NCBI GenBank assembly: GCA_021740645.1
Contig: JAIOZL010000014.1
Location: 25,684-89,683 of the forward strand
Direction of reading: 5' to 3'
Length of the DNA stretch: 64,000 nucleotides
Origin: Bacteroidales bacterium
GTDB lineage: Bacteria > Bacteroidota > Bacteroidia > Bacteroidales > JAADJA01
Shown: positions 7,561 to 15,878 of the stretch, piece by piece
How the letters are laid out: the number at the start of each line of letters is the position of its first letter
How positions within the stretch are numbered: position 1 is the first letter of the stretch
Made by a program: the position numbers and the translations under genes
Notes under the pieces: model-generated
Told to the model about the DNA's origin: nothing
What the model saw: the letters and a program-made list of their open reading frames with translations, nothing else
Database searches by the model: none

Positions 7561-8541
7561 CTATTTTTGATTCAGCATTTCTTTTATTCCTCCTAATGAA
7601 CTTAGAACACCTGTCGCTTCAAATGGCATATAAATAGTTTTGTTATCTTTTCCTGAAACCATTTCTTGTAAAGTTTCAATATATTTTGTAGCAATAATAT
7701 AGTTAATTGGGTCTCCATTTTTTGTGTTAATTGCACTGGTTATTAGTTTTATTGCTTCTGCTTCTGCTTCTGCAGTTTTTATTCTTGCTTGTGCTTGTCC
7801 TTCTGCTTTCAGTATGTCCGATTGTTTTTCTCCTTCTGCTTTTGTAATTTCACTTTCTTTAATACCTTCTGCTTCTAAAATTTTTGCTCTTTTTTGTCCT
7901 TCTGCTTCTAAAACAGATGCTCTTCTATCCCTTTCTGCTCTCATTTGCTTTTCCATTGCTTGCATAATGTCTGCTGGTGGAGCGATATCCTGAAGTTCAA
8001 CTCTGTTAACTTTAACTCCCCATTTATTTGTCGCATCATCAAGTATTGTGCGAAGTTTTGTGTTAATGGTATCTCTAGAACTTAATGATTCATCTAATTC
8101 AAGTTCGCCGATTACATTTCTTAGTGTTGTTTGAGTAAGTTTCTCAATTGCATCAGGCAAATTTTCAATTTCATATGTTGCTCTTACAGGATCCATTATT
8201 TGAAAGTAAAGCAATGCGTTTATCTGAATATTAACGTTATCTTTTGTAATAACATTTTGCTTTGGAAAATCGTAAACTGTCTCTCGTAAATCAATTTTAG
8301 ATCTCTGCTTAAACCGAATGTGTTTTTGTTCATCCATTCCTTCTACAATATATCGCCAAGTAATATCTCTGGGTTTGTCTATAATTGGCCAAATAATATT
8401 AATTCCAGAGTTTAATGTCCGACTATATTTTCCAAGTCTTTCAATAATAACAACATCAGACTGTTGTACAATCTTAAATCCTGCAACTGCAAAGATTAAA
8501 ATAAATAGAGCAATTACTCCAGCAATAATAATTAGTCCCAT
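7561..8541 (-). CDS. SPFH/Band 7 (stomatin/prohibitin-like) membrane protein
   Basis: This 326-residue protein has one N-terminal membrane segment (LIIIAGVIALFILIFAVAGF), then a Band 7 domain from about residue 25 to 190 with the family start VVIIERLGKYSRTLNSG and the conserved GVKVNRVELQDIAPP. A long alanine/glutamate coiled coil with repeated EAEG and KAEG units follows (about residues 200-260). Such proteins form ring oligomers in membranes, and bacterial members occur with NfeD partners. The nfeD-like gene starts upstream with seven bases between them, the classic NfeD-stomatin operon. Confidence 0.92.
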   Translation of the reverse strand: MGLIIIAGVIALFILIFAVAGFKIVQQSDVVIIERLGKYSRTLNSGINIIWPIIDKPRDITWRYIVEGMDEQKHIRFKQRSKIDLRETVYDFPKQNVITKDNVNIQINALLYFQIMDPVRATYEIENLPDAIEKLTQTTLRNVIGELELDESLSSRDTINTKLRTILDDATNKWGVKVNRVELQDIAPPADIMQAMEKQMRAERDRRASVLEAEGQKRAKILEAEGIKESEITKAEGEKQSDILKAEGQAQARIKTAEAEAEAIKLITSAINTKNGDPINYIIATKYIETLQEMVSGKDNKTIYMPFEATGVLSSLGGIKEMLNQK

Positions 8542-8548
8542 AATTAAT

Positions 8549-8983
8549 TTAGTTTAAAGGTTCAACAAATAAAATAATGCTATCTATATCAATAATTCTA
8601 ACATTTCGTCCGACTTCAATAATGTCATTGTTTTTGGATACTGCTTTCCAATCATCTCCATCAATGGATACTCGACCAGTATCTTTTTCAGTGTTAATTT
8701 CTTGTGTCACTTTTCCAATTTTGTCTATTAATGCATCTTTGTTTGTTTTAGTCATATTTTTACTATAACCGTATTTAGTAATAATGGGGCGGATTAGAAA
8801 GAAAGTAATGGCAACTCCAAAAGCAAAAAGTAGAATTTGCCACTTAATCTCTAACCCGAAATAATTACCAGTTGCAGTAAACAGTAGTCCGATTCCTATG
8901 GATGCAGAAATAAAACCTGCTGTGAATATTTCAAAAATAAACGCAATAATTCCAATTGTAATTAAGATGTGCCAGGTCTCCAT
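8549..8983 (-). CDS. NfeD-like membrane protein with OB-fold domain
   Basis: This 144-residue protein has three to four hydrophobic segments in its first 75 residues, then a soluble C-terminal OB-fold-like domain (IGKVTQEINTEKDTGRVSIDGDDWKAVS) that is the NfeD signature. This short NfeD1b-type form lacks the serine protease domain. It partners the stomatin-like gene seven bases downstream; the pair is thought to organise membrane microdomains. Upstream of its start lies an attC-like palindrome instead of another gene. Confidence 0.9.
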   Translation of the reverse strand: METWHILITIGIIAFIFEIFTAGFISASIGIGLLFTATGNYFGLEIKWQILLFAFGVAITFFLIRPIITKYGYSKNMTKTNKDALIDKIGKVTQEINTEKDTGRVSIDGDDWKAVSKNNDIIEVGRNVRIIDIDSIILFVEPLN

Positions 8984-9023
8984 TTTATTATTTTTAATTG
9001 TTAGTTTTTGTGTTTATAGTGTT

Positions 9024-9157
9024 GCATAACGGTTCCGGTATATGAAAAGTTGGGCATTTCGGAGCGAATACCTGTCCCCCGACACTAAACTTATATGCAA
9101 GCTATACGACTGAAATATAGCACTTTCTGCCCATTTTTTTATATACCGTGTTATAGC
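9024..9157. repeat. 134-bp attC-like imperfect palindrome
   Basis: The left arm 9024-9056 (gcataacgg, ccggtatat, tgggca) is the imperfect reverse complement of the right arm 9128-9157 (tgccca, tataccg, gttatagc). The tips on the minus strand read GCTATAAC and GTTATGC, close to but not identical with the integron core pair RYYYAAC/GTTRRRY. A smaller gctata/tatagc pair lies inside. It separates two accessory gene pairs that point the same way. Confidence 0.75.
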
Positions 9158-9203
9158 CAGTGGTTCTTGTCGGTCGTGCTCACAAGTCCCAGTCAATGTG
9201 ACT

Positions 9204-9884
9204 TTATGTGTCATTTCGCTCTTTATCTTTCACGTATTTGTCGTAACCGATTTGCCAAAAATACATATCAAGTATCTTCATTATGGGATAATGTTTGCTT
9301 GTCCTTATTGATATTAGTTTTTGTGAGTTTTCTATTTCTGTTTTATTGCTGTCTATGAAGTCAAATAGCTCATTTATGGAAGCAATATTGAAAATAGTAT
9401 GCTTCATTTTCATTTCTTTCAAGCCAACAATGAAATACCTGTCGTAAGCAGGAATACAGCCTAAAGTCCCGAGTAAAATTTTACTCAATAATGTGTCTGT
9501 TGGTGATATTGGTTTGGGTTTGTCAGCACCTTTTGTAAAATGTATTTTGCTGTAATGGTCAGCCAATTTACTTTTCAAGGCCAATATCTCCTTTGAGTTA
9601 TTCCTATTCACTTCATTGCTTTGGTGGCATTTCAATTTTAGGCTTTCCTTAGAAAACAAAATGTCAACCGTTTCTTTATGTATTAAATGATTTTTTTGTA
9701 GCAAACCACTTGAGCCTCGATACATTCCCCAACTCGCCAAATAAAATGCTAATTCTAAAGCATGAATTTCAGTCTGTTTTGCCACGTTAAATGCTTGATG
9801 GCAATTGTCCCAAGATTTATATCTATGAAACTCATCAGTTGTAATGCTCGTCAAATATTTTTCAATTACGGTTGTTATCTTCAT
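9204..9884 (-). CDS. Uncharacterised accessory protein with YLASWGMYRGSS motif
   Basis: I do not recognise a named domain. The 226-residue protein is soluble and has no signal peptide. Its most distinctive segment, LAFYLASWGMYRGSSGLL near residues 45-62, looks like a conserved motif of a widespread hypothetical family. Further conserved-looking parts are LLSKILLGTLGCIPAYDRYF and the aromatic C-terminus MYFWQIGYDKYV. It follows the GIY-YIG gene with a 21-base gap on the same strand, so the two are probably co-transcribed. The pair lies between attC-like tips, which suggests a horizontally acquired module. Function unknown. Confidence 0.7.
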   Translation of the reverse strand: MKITTVIEKYLTSITTDEFHRYKSWDNCHQAFNVAKQTEIHALELAFYLASWGMYRGSSGLLQKNHLIHKETVDILFSKESLKLKCHQSNEVNRNNSKEILALKSKLADHYSKIHFTKGADKPKPISPTDTLLSKILLGTLGCIPAYDRYFIVGLKEMKMKHTIFNIASINELFDFIDSNKTEIENSQKLISIRTSKHYPIMKILDMYFWQIGYDKYVKDKERNDT

Positions 9885-9905
9885 TTGATTTGTTGCGTGT
9901 TTTTC

Positions 9906-10340
9906 TTAAAGCTCGTTATTCCATCTTGGTAACCTACCATAAATGTCGGAATGTATTTGTAACAGTTTATTTTCTAAAATTCTCGGGCAGTCAACAAACC
10001 TGTCGTTGTGTGTTGCATACCAGTAAACATCTAATGCTTCAATTTTTTCAGTCAGCATTTTAACTTTCCAGGAATTACGTCTTGGCTCCCCAAATTGTTT
10101 TCCATTTATAAGCCTGTCCTTAAGTCCACCAATACCAGCTTTACGAATAAATAATGATCCGTCCTGTTTAACTTCTCCAGAACGTCCAATGTATATGAGT
10201 TCTATTCGTCCCTCTTTCAAAGCGTAGATTATGTAAACTCCACTTCGGTCTGCTGGTGCGTTACAAACTTGACCTAAATTGTCTGTTGGCTTGAAAAAGA
10301 AATGATCGTTTTGTTCGTATTTATTTAGTTCGTCAAACAT
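9906..10340 (-). CDS. GIY-YIG domain protein
   Basis: This 144-residue protein has a divergent GIY-YIG fold: SGVYIIYAL for the GIY strand, LIYIGRSG for the YIG strand, a GLKDRLINGKQFG segment, and RILENKLLQIH carrying the glutamate expected for the metal site. It is longer than the 90-residue GIY-YIG protein at 3906 and unrelated beyond the fold. It probably acts on nucleic acid. The downstream gene at 9204-9884 is 21 bases away. Just upstream, around 10393, GTTATAGCC on the minus strand matches the tip of the attC-like palindrome. Confidence 0.8.
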   Translation of the reverse strand: MFDELNKYEQNDHFFFKPTDNLGQVCNAPADRSGVYIIYALKEGRIELIYIGRSGEVKQDGSLFIRKAGIGGLKDRLINGKQFGEPRRNSWKVKMLTEKIEALDVYWYATHNDRFVDCPRILENKLLQIHSDIYGRLPRWNNEL

Positions 10341-10519
10341 TATTTTGTCAAAATTGAATTGTTGTATTATTGTTAGTGCTCAGTCGTCCTACCATTGGCT
10401 ATAACTTGTTTAATTAAGTAACTGTTACTTATACATTTCCCTTATCCCTAGAGAAAGGTAACAATACTTTTCCAAATAGGCAACTTATGAGAGCATTTAT
10501 AATGAACAGGAATCTCAGT

Positions 10520-10664
10520 CTCTAATAATAGTAAACATATTAAGTAGCTATATGTCTATATGTTACGGCCTCCTATAAGCGTATTTAAGGCCATCTACCT
10601 CATTAGCAATACATTACAACCACTTATATAGAGTTATGTCCTTAAACGGCCTTAAAATGGCCTT
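10520..10664. repeat. Diverged long direct repeat, copy B
   Basis: This is the partner of 7326-7470, in the same orientation. The surrounding gene-free stretch 10341-10898 also carries internal repeats of the phrase ccttaaacgg/ccttaaaatgg. I see no coding region in it on either strand. Confidence 0.8.
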
Positions 10665-10898
10665 AAACGGGACGTGAGGCTTTTGCGTTACCCTAACGCA
10701 TTGTCGTACAGGCTCATAGAGGTGTCCTTAAGCCGATTTTAGCTACTCCTGATAGTAATAGTTCATAAAAATGTTGCAGTCAACAGATCCTTAGAAGATG
10801 TATGCAACGCAACAACTTCATCATCCTGTTATACTGTAAGTCAAAAATCTAGTTATAATGCATCATCTGAGGTATTCCTGAGTAAAATAAAATAAGTA

Positions 10899-11351
10899 TT
10901 ACTCATTATCAATACCTGACACGTGAAGTCGATATGCATCATAAAAATATCTTCTGTCTGGATAAAAAAAGAAGAACTGCATTTTGTTCATATTGTGATA
11001 TAAGATTGTTTGAACAAACAGTTCAACACCATACTTATCAATTGATGAAAATAAATAATCATCAAAAATATCACCGTCGTCATCAACTAATTCAAGTTTT
11101 TGATCAATCAGATTATTCGTATAAAATACATCTTTATCCTTATTGTAAATCGTTATGATTCCTTTATTTATGTCATATTTCAATCTGGTCGTCGATTGTT
11201 CCCATTCGGACCACGGTAAATATTCATATTCAATACCCTTCTGTAAATCCATACTGGACCAGGAGAACCATTCTGTCTGAAATACTGCTATCTGGTTAAA
11301 GCAGGATAGGGATATTGCTGTAAGTAATATCATTAAATATATTTTCTTCAT
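10899..11351 (-). CDS. Hypothetical secreted or lipid-anchored protein
   Basis: Not recognised. The 150-residue product starts MKKIYLMILLTAISLSC, a signal sequence with a lipobox-like cysteine at 17. The rest is rich in aromatic and acidic residues (WFSWSSMDLQ, WSEWEQS, DDDGDIFDDYLF, FFFFYPDRRYFYDAY). No catalytic motif is visible. It is isolated between gene-free DNA and a broken T9SS gene. Low GC and its isolation suggest an accessory gene. Confidence 0.6.
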   Translation of the reverse strand: MKKIYLMILLTAISLSCFNQIAVFQTEWFSWSSMDLQKGIEYEYLPWSEWEQSTTRLKYDINKGIITIYNKDKDVFYTNNLIDQKLELVDDDGDIFDDYLFSSIDKYGVELFVQTILYHNMNKMQFFFFYPDRRYFYDAYRLHVSGIDNE

Positions 11352-11464
11352 AGTTTTAGTTTAAATTATGTTACAATGGAATTATTTGCACAAGCTGAAA
11401 TGGTAGTGATAATAGGCATTACCGGAGATTATAACTACTTTGATTAATACAAAACAATTTGTAT

Positions 11465-11495
11465 AACGGCTGTATACGGCTGATGCTAAGCCGTT
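11465..11495. repeat. Inverted repeat at a gene-remnant boundary
   Basis: AACGGCT (11465-11471) and AGCCGTT (11489-11495) form a perfect 7-bp stem around a 17-base loop. The preceding gtataacggc resembles the attC-like tips elsewhere in this region. The in-frame remnant of the T9SS gene begins right after it. Confidence 0.55.
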
Positions 11496-11501
11496 TTAAC
11501 C

Positions 11502-11921
11502 TGGGACTCAAACCTAAAAGATTGGGTTGGTAGAACTAAAAAAGAGTATTCATATGATGTTGATGGGAATAAAACATTAGATGTTTATTATCGGTGGGAT
11601 TCAAATCTAAACGATTGGGTTTTAAACCAAAAAGCAATACATTATTATTCTGCTTTGAAAGTTAATGTCGGGACAGTTAATATCCATGATTTTTATGCTA
11701 AAAACGAAATTCTGATTTACCCAAACCCAGTCAAAGACATTCTTTTTATTTCATCATCACTAGAATATCAAACAGAGATTTTCGATATGATGGGAAGGAA
11801 ATTAATGACTTCAACAAAAAATCAGATTGATGTTTCAATGATTGAAAGGGGTACTTATATCCTTAGATTTACAGACAGTCAGGGAAATATCATAAAGGCT
11901 GAAAAGATAATTAAAGAGTAG
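11502..11921 (+). pseudogene. 3' remnant of a T9SS-exported protein
   Basis: From the TGG at 11502 the frame is open to the stop at 11921, but there is no start codon or promoter at its 5' edge and stop codons lie just upstream. It encodes two tandem repeats (WDSNLKDWV and WDSNLNDWV, about 28 residues apart) and then a type IX secretion C-terminal domain (ILIYPNPVKD, MGRKLM, GTYILRF, KAEKIIKE). The 5' part was lost, apparently at the inverted repeat 11465-11495. The 88-codon ORF from 11655 would lack the repeats and a signal peptide. Confidence 0.8.
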
Positions 11922-12181
11922 GTAAGCAATCCCTAGAGATTGGGTTCTGTGATATCTAATCTCAATAGTTATAGCTTTGTGGTTTACAAATCATAAGGAG
12001 CCATGTTCTTGGGTTATTGTTTTCCGAAGGTTGTCATACTTAAAGCAGTCTATTTTAAGTTGAGATTCACACATGTTAATGCCCCCTTAACCGAAAAATA
12101 TTTGTATTTTTCTGATTTAATCAGAGCTTACAACAACCGTTACCGGCAATTTGACCGAACCACTATCGTATAATATAAGCT
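11922..12181. other. Gene-free stretch before the Fic gene
   Basis: No coding region is supported on either strand. The only structure noted is the set of AT-rich repeated words at its 3' end, listed separately as a possible operator. Confidence 0.5.
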
Positions 12182-12238
12182 CATATCGTATCATATTTAT
12201 CGGCTATTTATCGAATAAAAACGAATCATATCGAATCA
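12182..12238 (+). promoter_or_regulatory. Repeated CATATCG(T/A)ATCA words upstream of fic
   Basis: CATATCGTATCA (12182-12193) and CATATCGAATCA (12227-12238) form a direct repeat with 45-bp spacing, and further atcgtat, tatcg and cgaatc words lie around them. The second copy ends 29 bases before the Fic start. Because the Fic protein has its own winged-helix domain, these could be its autoregulatory sites. Confidence 0.4.
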
Positions 12239-12267
12239 GATTGAAAATAAAGTGATATATTTGAAGT

Positions 12268-13308
12268 ATGGGAAATAAGGTACATACATTTTCACTCAAC
12301 ATTGATTGGGAGCTTATCCGACTAATAAGCCAAATTGACCGATTTGATGCTTCATGGACTACAATAGAAAAGAAAGAAGGACAAAGCTTAAAGCAATTAA
12401 AAACGATTGCCACTGTGCGAAGCGTTGGGGCTTCAACACGTATTGAAGGTTCAAAAATTTCAGACGAAGAAGTTGAAGTCTTGCTCAAAGAAATTGACAT
12501 TACCAAAATTGTAGACAGAGATTCACAAGAAGTCGTAGGTTATTTTGAAACACTCGATTTAATTTCGGAATCACATGAAGAAATATCAATTACAGAAAGT
12601 AATCTGAAAAACTTGCACAATATTTTAATGAAATATAGCAAGAAAGACGAATGGCATAAAGGTAATTACAAGCAGCATAGCAATGCTGTAGAAGCAAAAC
12701 TTCCCGATGGAACCAGACAGAAAATATTTCAGACCACGGAAGCCGGATTCCCAACGCAGGATGCAATGAGATTTCTAATTGATTGGTATGTAAATGACAA
12801 TGAAACTCATCCATTAGTTAAATGTGCATTGTTTGCCTATGAATTTGTGAGTATTCACCCATTTCAGGACGGAAATGGTCGCTTGAGCAGATTACTTTCA
12901 ACCCTGCTGCTACTAAAACATGGTTATAAATGGATTCAATATGTAAGTTTTGAACATGAAATAGAAAGTAGAAAAACTGAATATTATAGAGTTTTAAGGA
13001 GTTGTCAAGCACAAAGACCCAATGAAGATGTAACGGATTGGATTCGATTTTTCTTAGATGCACTTGGAAATATCCAGACTCAACTAATGATAAAACTTGA
13101 ATATAAAGGAGTTGAAACAAGATTGTCGCCAAGAGAAAAATCCATATTGACTTTCATAGAAAATAATTCGGGTAGCAAATCTGGTGATATTGCCAAAAAA
13201 CTCGGGATTCCAAGTCCCACAGTTAAACGGATTTTACCTGAATTGATTAGCAAAAACTTGATTGAAAAATTTGGAACAGGACCAGGGACTAATTATTCGA
13301 TAAAATAA
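12268..13308 (+). CDS. Fic family protein with inhibitory helix and winged-helix domain
   Basis: This 346-residue Fic enzyme transfers AMP or another nucleotide monophosphate to proteins. The N-terminal part carries STRIEGS near residue 57, matching the SxxxE(G/N) inhibitory helix, so it is an autoinhibited class II type. The core has HPFQDGNGRLSR near residue 196, the complete HPFx(D/E)GNGR active site. The C-terminal 70 residues form a winged helix (SPREKSILTFIENN, KSGDIAKKLGIPSPTVKRIL), so the protein probably binds DNA too. No antitoxin gene is adjacent, as expected for a self-inhibited Fic. Confidence 0.93.
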   Translation: MGNKVHTFSLNIDWELIRLISQIDRFDASWTTIEKKEGQSLKQLKTIATVRSVGASTRIEGSKISDEEVEVLLKEIDITKIVDRDSQEVVGYFETLDLISESHEEISITESNLKNLHNILMKYSKKDEWHKGNYKQHSNAVEAKLPDGTRQKIFQTTEAGFPTQDAMRFLIDWYVNDNETHPLVKCALFAYEFVSIHPFQDGNGRLSRLLSTLLLLKHGYKWIQYVSFEHEIESRKTEYYRVLRSCQAQRPNEDVTDWIRFFLDALGNIQTQLMIKLEYKGVETRLSPREKSILTFIENNSGSKSGDIAKKLGIPSPTVKRILPELISKNLIEKFGTGPGTNYSIK

Positions 13309-13540
13309 GTAAGTTGGAAAACCCACTCACTGAGAACCACATCCGTCGCTCAAACCTGAGCCACTGTAGCAATTGCTATTATTGTCATATTTATTTGATA
13401 TATTGCACCTTACTACTTTCTTCTCACAAAGTTAGATGGTTCAATGTAAAACGGGGATCGTGGCTCTGGTAAGGCGGGATTTGCACCAAGGTCTGTATGA
13501 AGATTATCGGCAAGCCTACTTGACCAAAAAGCGAATTATG

Positions 13541-13582
13541 AAATTCCTAAAAGTTTTTATTTTTGAATAGTTTTAGGAATTT
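13541..13582. promoter_or_regulatory. Perfect 12-bp inverted repeat before the ATPase gene
   Basis: AAATTCCTAAAA (13541-13552) and TTTTAGGAATTT (13571-13582) are exact reverse complements with an 18-base spacer. A near -7 box TATCTTTA follows at 13586-13593, directly before the ATG at 13598. This is a candidate operator overlapping the promoter. Confidence 0.6.
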
Positions 13583-13597
13583 GTTTATCTTTACCCT

Positions 13598-14836
13598 ATG
13601 AAAACAATAGCGCGTAAAAGTTACTTAGATACACTTAGTGTTCTTAAAGACAAGAATTTAATTAAGGTTGCCACAGGCGTTAGGCGTTGTGGAAAATCAA
13701 CTTTAATGACACAATTTCAAGACTTGTTGCGTATAGAAAACGGCAAAGTTTCCATTTTAGCGATCAATATGGATATGCCAGAATTCCGGTTTTTAGCAGA
13801 AAAAAACCTGCCTACCGGACAGGCAGGTTGGAAAGAGATTTACGATTACATCATTAAGCATCTTAAAAAAAACGTAATCAATTATGTGTTTATAGACGAA
13901 GTTCAAAACGTTCCCGAATTTGAAAAAATGTTGGAAGGCTTGTACGTTCACCCAAATATAGATTTGTACGTTACAGGTTCAAACGCTTTTTTATTATCAA
14001 GCGACTTGGCAACTTTGCTCACAGGTAGAGCTTATGAAATAAATGTACTGCCTTTTTCTTTTGCTGAATATCTAGAGTTCACCGGCAAAACCACAAACCC
14101 TGACCGTGCTTTTGCTGAATATTTGCGTACAGGTGGTTTTCCTGAAGCTGTACGACTTTCAGCAGACGGAAATCATTTTGCAAATGAATATTTGCAAACG
14201 GTTTTCAAAAACATTTACGACAACGATATTTCTAAACGCTATACTATTTATGCCGAAAAATCATATCAGGAAGTTGTAACCTTCTTAATAGATTCAATTG
14301 GTTCAAGAGTTTCAGCAGGAAACATTGCCAAAGTTTTAACGACAAACAAAAAGAAAATTGACAACAAAACGGTGTCAAAGTACATTGACACTTTGGTTGA
14401 AGCCTATTTATTTTACAAAGTAAACCGCTATGACATCAAAGGCAAACAACATTTGGCAACGCAAGAAAAATACTATTTGGTGGATTTAGGTTTTCGCAAC
14501 GCATTACTTGGAAAAGAATTGGCAAGCGATGCGGGACATTTACTTGAAAATATAATTTATCTTGAGCTAAAACGCAGAAACAACCAAGTATGGATAGGAA
14601 AAGCCAACAATTTAGAAGTTGATTTTGTTGTTCGCAACAACGAAGGTTTTACACAATACATACAAGTTTCGCAAACAATAGAAAACGCAACGACTTTAGG
14701 ACGTGAGTTAGCACCATTTGACAGTATTTCAGACCATCACGAAAAACTTCTAATTACAATGGACTACGACACAGGTACATATAACGGAATAAAAAAAATA
14801 AATGCAATAGATTGGCTTACAAAGACCGAAAAATAA
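13598..14836 (+). CDS. AAA_14/DUF4143 ATPase
   Basis: This 412-residue protein has an N-terminal AAA_14 ATPase with Walker A GVRRCGKST (residues 27-35) and Walker B YVFIDEVQNV near residue 100, the arginine-finger-like TGSNAF, and a C-terminal DUF4143 domain with a restriction-endonuclease-like fold (VDFVVRNNEG). Such proteins are numerous and variable in Bacteroidota; their role is unresolved. Residues 71-77, LPTGQAG, are encoded by an in-frame palindromic repeat that looks inserted, since the flanking FRFLAEKN and WKEIYDYI read well without it. A second, distinct family member is at 52669. Confidence 0.9.
   Translation: MKTIARKSYLDTLSVLKDKNLIKVATGVRRCGKSTLMTQFQDLLRIENGKVSILAINMDMPEFRFLAEKNLPTGQAGWKEIYDYIIKHLKKNVINYVFIDEVQNVPEFEKMLEGLYVHPNIDLYVTGSNAFLLSSDLATLLTGRAYEINVLPFSFAEYLEFTGKTTNPDRAFAEYLRTGGFPEAVRLSADGNHFANEYLQTVFKNIYDNDISKRYTIYAEKSYQEVVTFLIDSIGSRVSAGNIAKVLTTNKKKIDNKTVSKYIDTLVEAYLFYKVNRYDIKGKQHLATQEKYYLVDLGFRNALLGKELASDAGHLLENIIYLELKRRNNQVWIGKANNLEVDFVVRNNEGFTQYIQVSQTIENATTLGRELAPFDSISDHHEKLLITMDYDTGTYNGIKKINAIDWLTKTEK
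13807..13827. repeat. 21-bp palindromic repeat inside a coding sequence
   Basis: cctgcctaccggacaggcagg has the same CCTGCCTGCCGGCAGGCAGG core as the palindromes in the two broken tRNA copies. Being 21 bp long, it adds seven codons in frame. Confidence 0.85.
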
Positions 14837-14931
14837 GGGCGAACCGATAATCGTGTAGACGGTTCTGCCAGTAAACTCTGGAGGAGTGGGCCTCTCACTT
14901 GCCAGACTGAGCCTGTAGAAGTACCACCGTA

Positions 14932-14950
14932 TCCTGAATTAAATTCGGGA
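14932..14950. repeat. Small palindrome with CAGGCAG tail
   Basis: TCCTGAATT and AATTCGGGA form an imperfect inverted repeat, followed by caggcag. It lies in the non-coding gap after the ATPase gene and resembles dispersed genome repeats. The rest of the 14837-15029 gap holds no gene. Confidence 0.45.
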
Positions 14951-15029
14951 CAGGCAGTAGGGTGCAAAAAGCTCTAAGTTTGAATCCAACAAAATTAAAA
15001 TATTGCCCTACTTGAGCCGGTGCTGTTCA

Positions 15030-15037
15030 TACATTTG
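15030..15037 (+). promoter_or_regulatory. -7 promoter box (TACATTTG)
   Basis: An exact TAnnTTTG match with its last base 36 bases before the acetyltransferase start. Confidence 0.45.
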
Positions 15038-15072
15038 AAATATTAAAGCTAAAACACTTCACCAAAACCACC

Positions 15073-15609
15073 ATGATCCTAAAAATTAGCACAGAAATAG
15101 AATTAAAACAACTAGAGCTATCCGATTCAGCCGATATTTATAATGCCATCGACAGTCAAAGAGAATACCTTGGAAAATGGCTTCCATTTGTTGCCCTTAC
15201 CAAAGAAATATCGGATACGGAAAAATTTGTTGAATCTGTTATAAATGCTCCGGAAGACCGGTTCGAATATGTTTTTACCATCAGAAAAAACAATAAATTT
15301 ATTGGTCTTATTGCTTTTAAAGAAACAGACAAATTGAATCAAAAGACGGAAATTGGTTATTGGCTTTCGGAGAAATATCAGAAGCTGGGGATAATGACAA
15401 AATCGGTGGAGAAACTTTGTGATTTTGCCTTCGATACCATGGGGATGAACCGGATACAAATAAAATGTGCTGTTGAGAATAGCCCAAGTAGTAATATTCC
15501 TAAAAGACTTGGATTCAAATTCGAGGGGATTGAAAGAGAGGGAGAATTGTTATGGGGTAATATATTCACCGATTTGGAGATTTACAGTAAATTAAAGAAG
15601 GATAAATAA
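15073..15609 (+). CDS. GNAT acetyltransferase, RimJ/RimL type
   Basis: This 178-residue protein fits the ribosomal-protein-serine acetyltransferase branch of GNAT enzymes. Visible elements are an N-terminal IELKQLELSDSADIYNAID, the central FIGLIAFKE strand, KTEIGYWLSEKYQKLGIMTKSVEKLCDFAF with the acetyl-CoA-binding turn, and NRIQIKCAVENSPSSNIPKRLGFKFEGIERE. It transfers an acetyl group from acetyl-CoA to an amine, possibly a protein N-terminus. It stands alone in the cytoplasm behind its own promoter box. The acceptor cannot be predicted. Confidence 0.9.
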   Translation: MILKISTEIELKQLELSDSADIYNAIDSQREYLGKWLPFVALTKEISDTEKFVESVINAPEDRFEYVFTIRKNNKFIGLIAFKETDKLNQKTEIGYWLSEKYQKLGIMTKSVEKLCDFAFDTMGMNRIQIKCAVENSPSSNIPKRLGFKFEGIEREGELLWGNIFTDLEIYSKLKKDK

Positions 15610-15878
15610 CAATCAGATTCAGACTTATTTTAGACCAATATGGGGATAAATATCCTTGCTTATTTTGATCAAATCTAAATTCCTGCCCTGCTATAGGATT
15701 TTAAATTGTAAGATATATCTTTAAAAACGTGTATTTTATAACCGCCCTTGTTACGCTTTTTCATGGGTACCCTAAAACCCAAAGGAGACTGGCCACAAAA
15801 GCTCATAGCAAAATATTCAATCGAAACTCTCTGTATTTCTGATCAATTGCGTACATTTATTGGTGTAAATGAATTACA

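Noticed and set aside
9014..9214. 66-codon ORF over the attC-like palindrome
   Set aside because: It is made entirely of the palindrome and its flank, with no start signals.
14764..14967. 67-codon minus-strand ORF after the ATPase gene
   Set aside because: It is antisense to the gene end and a dispersed repeat, with no protein-like features.
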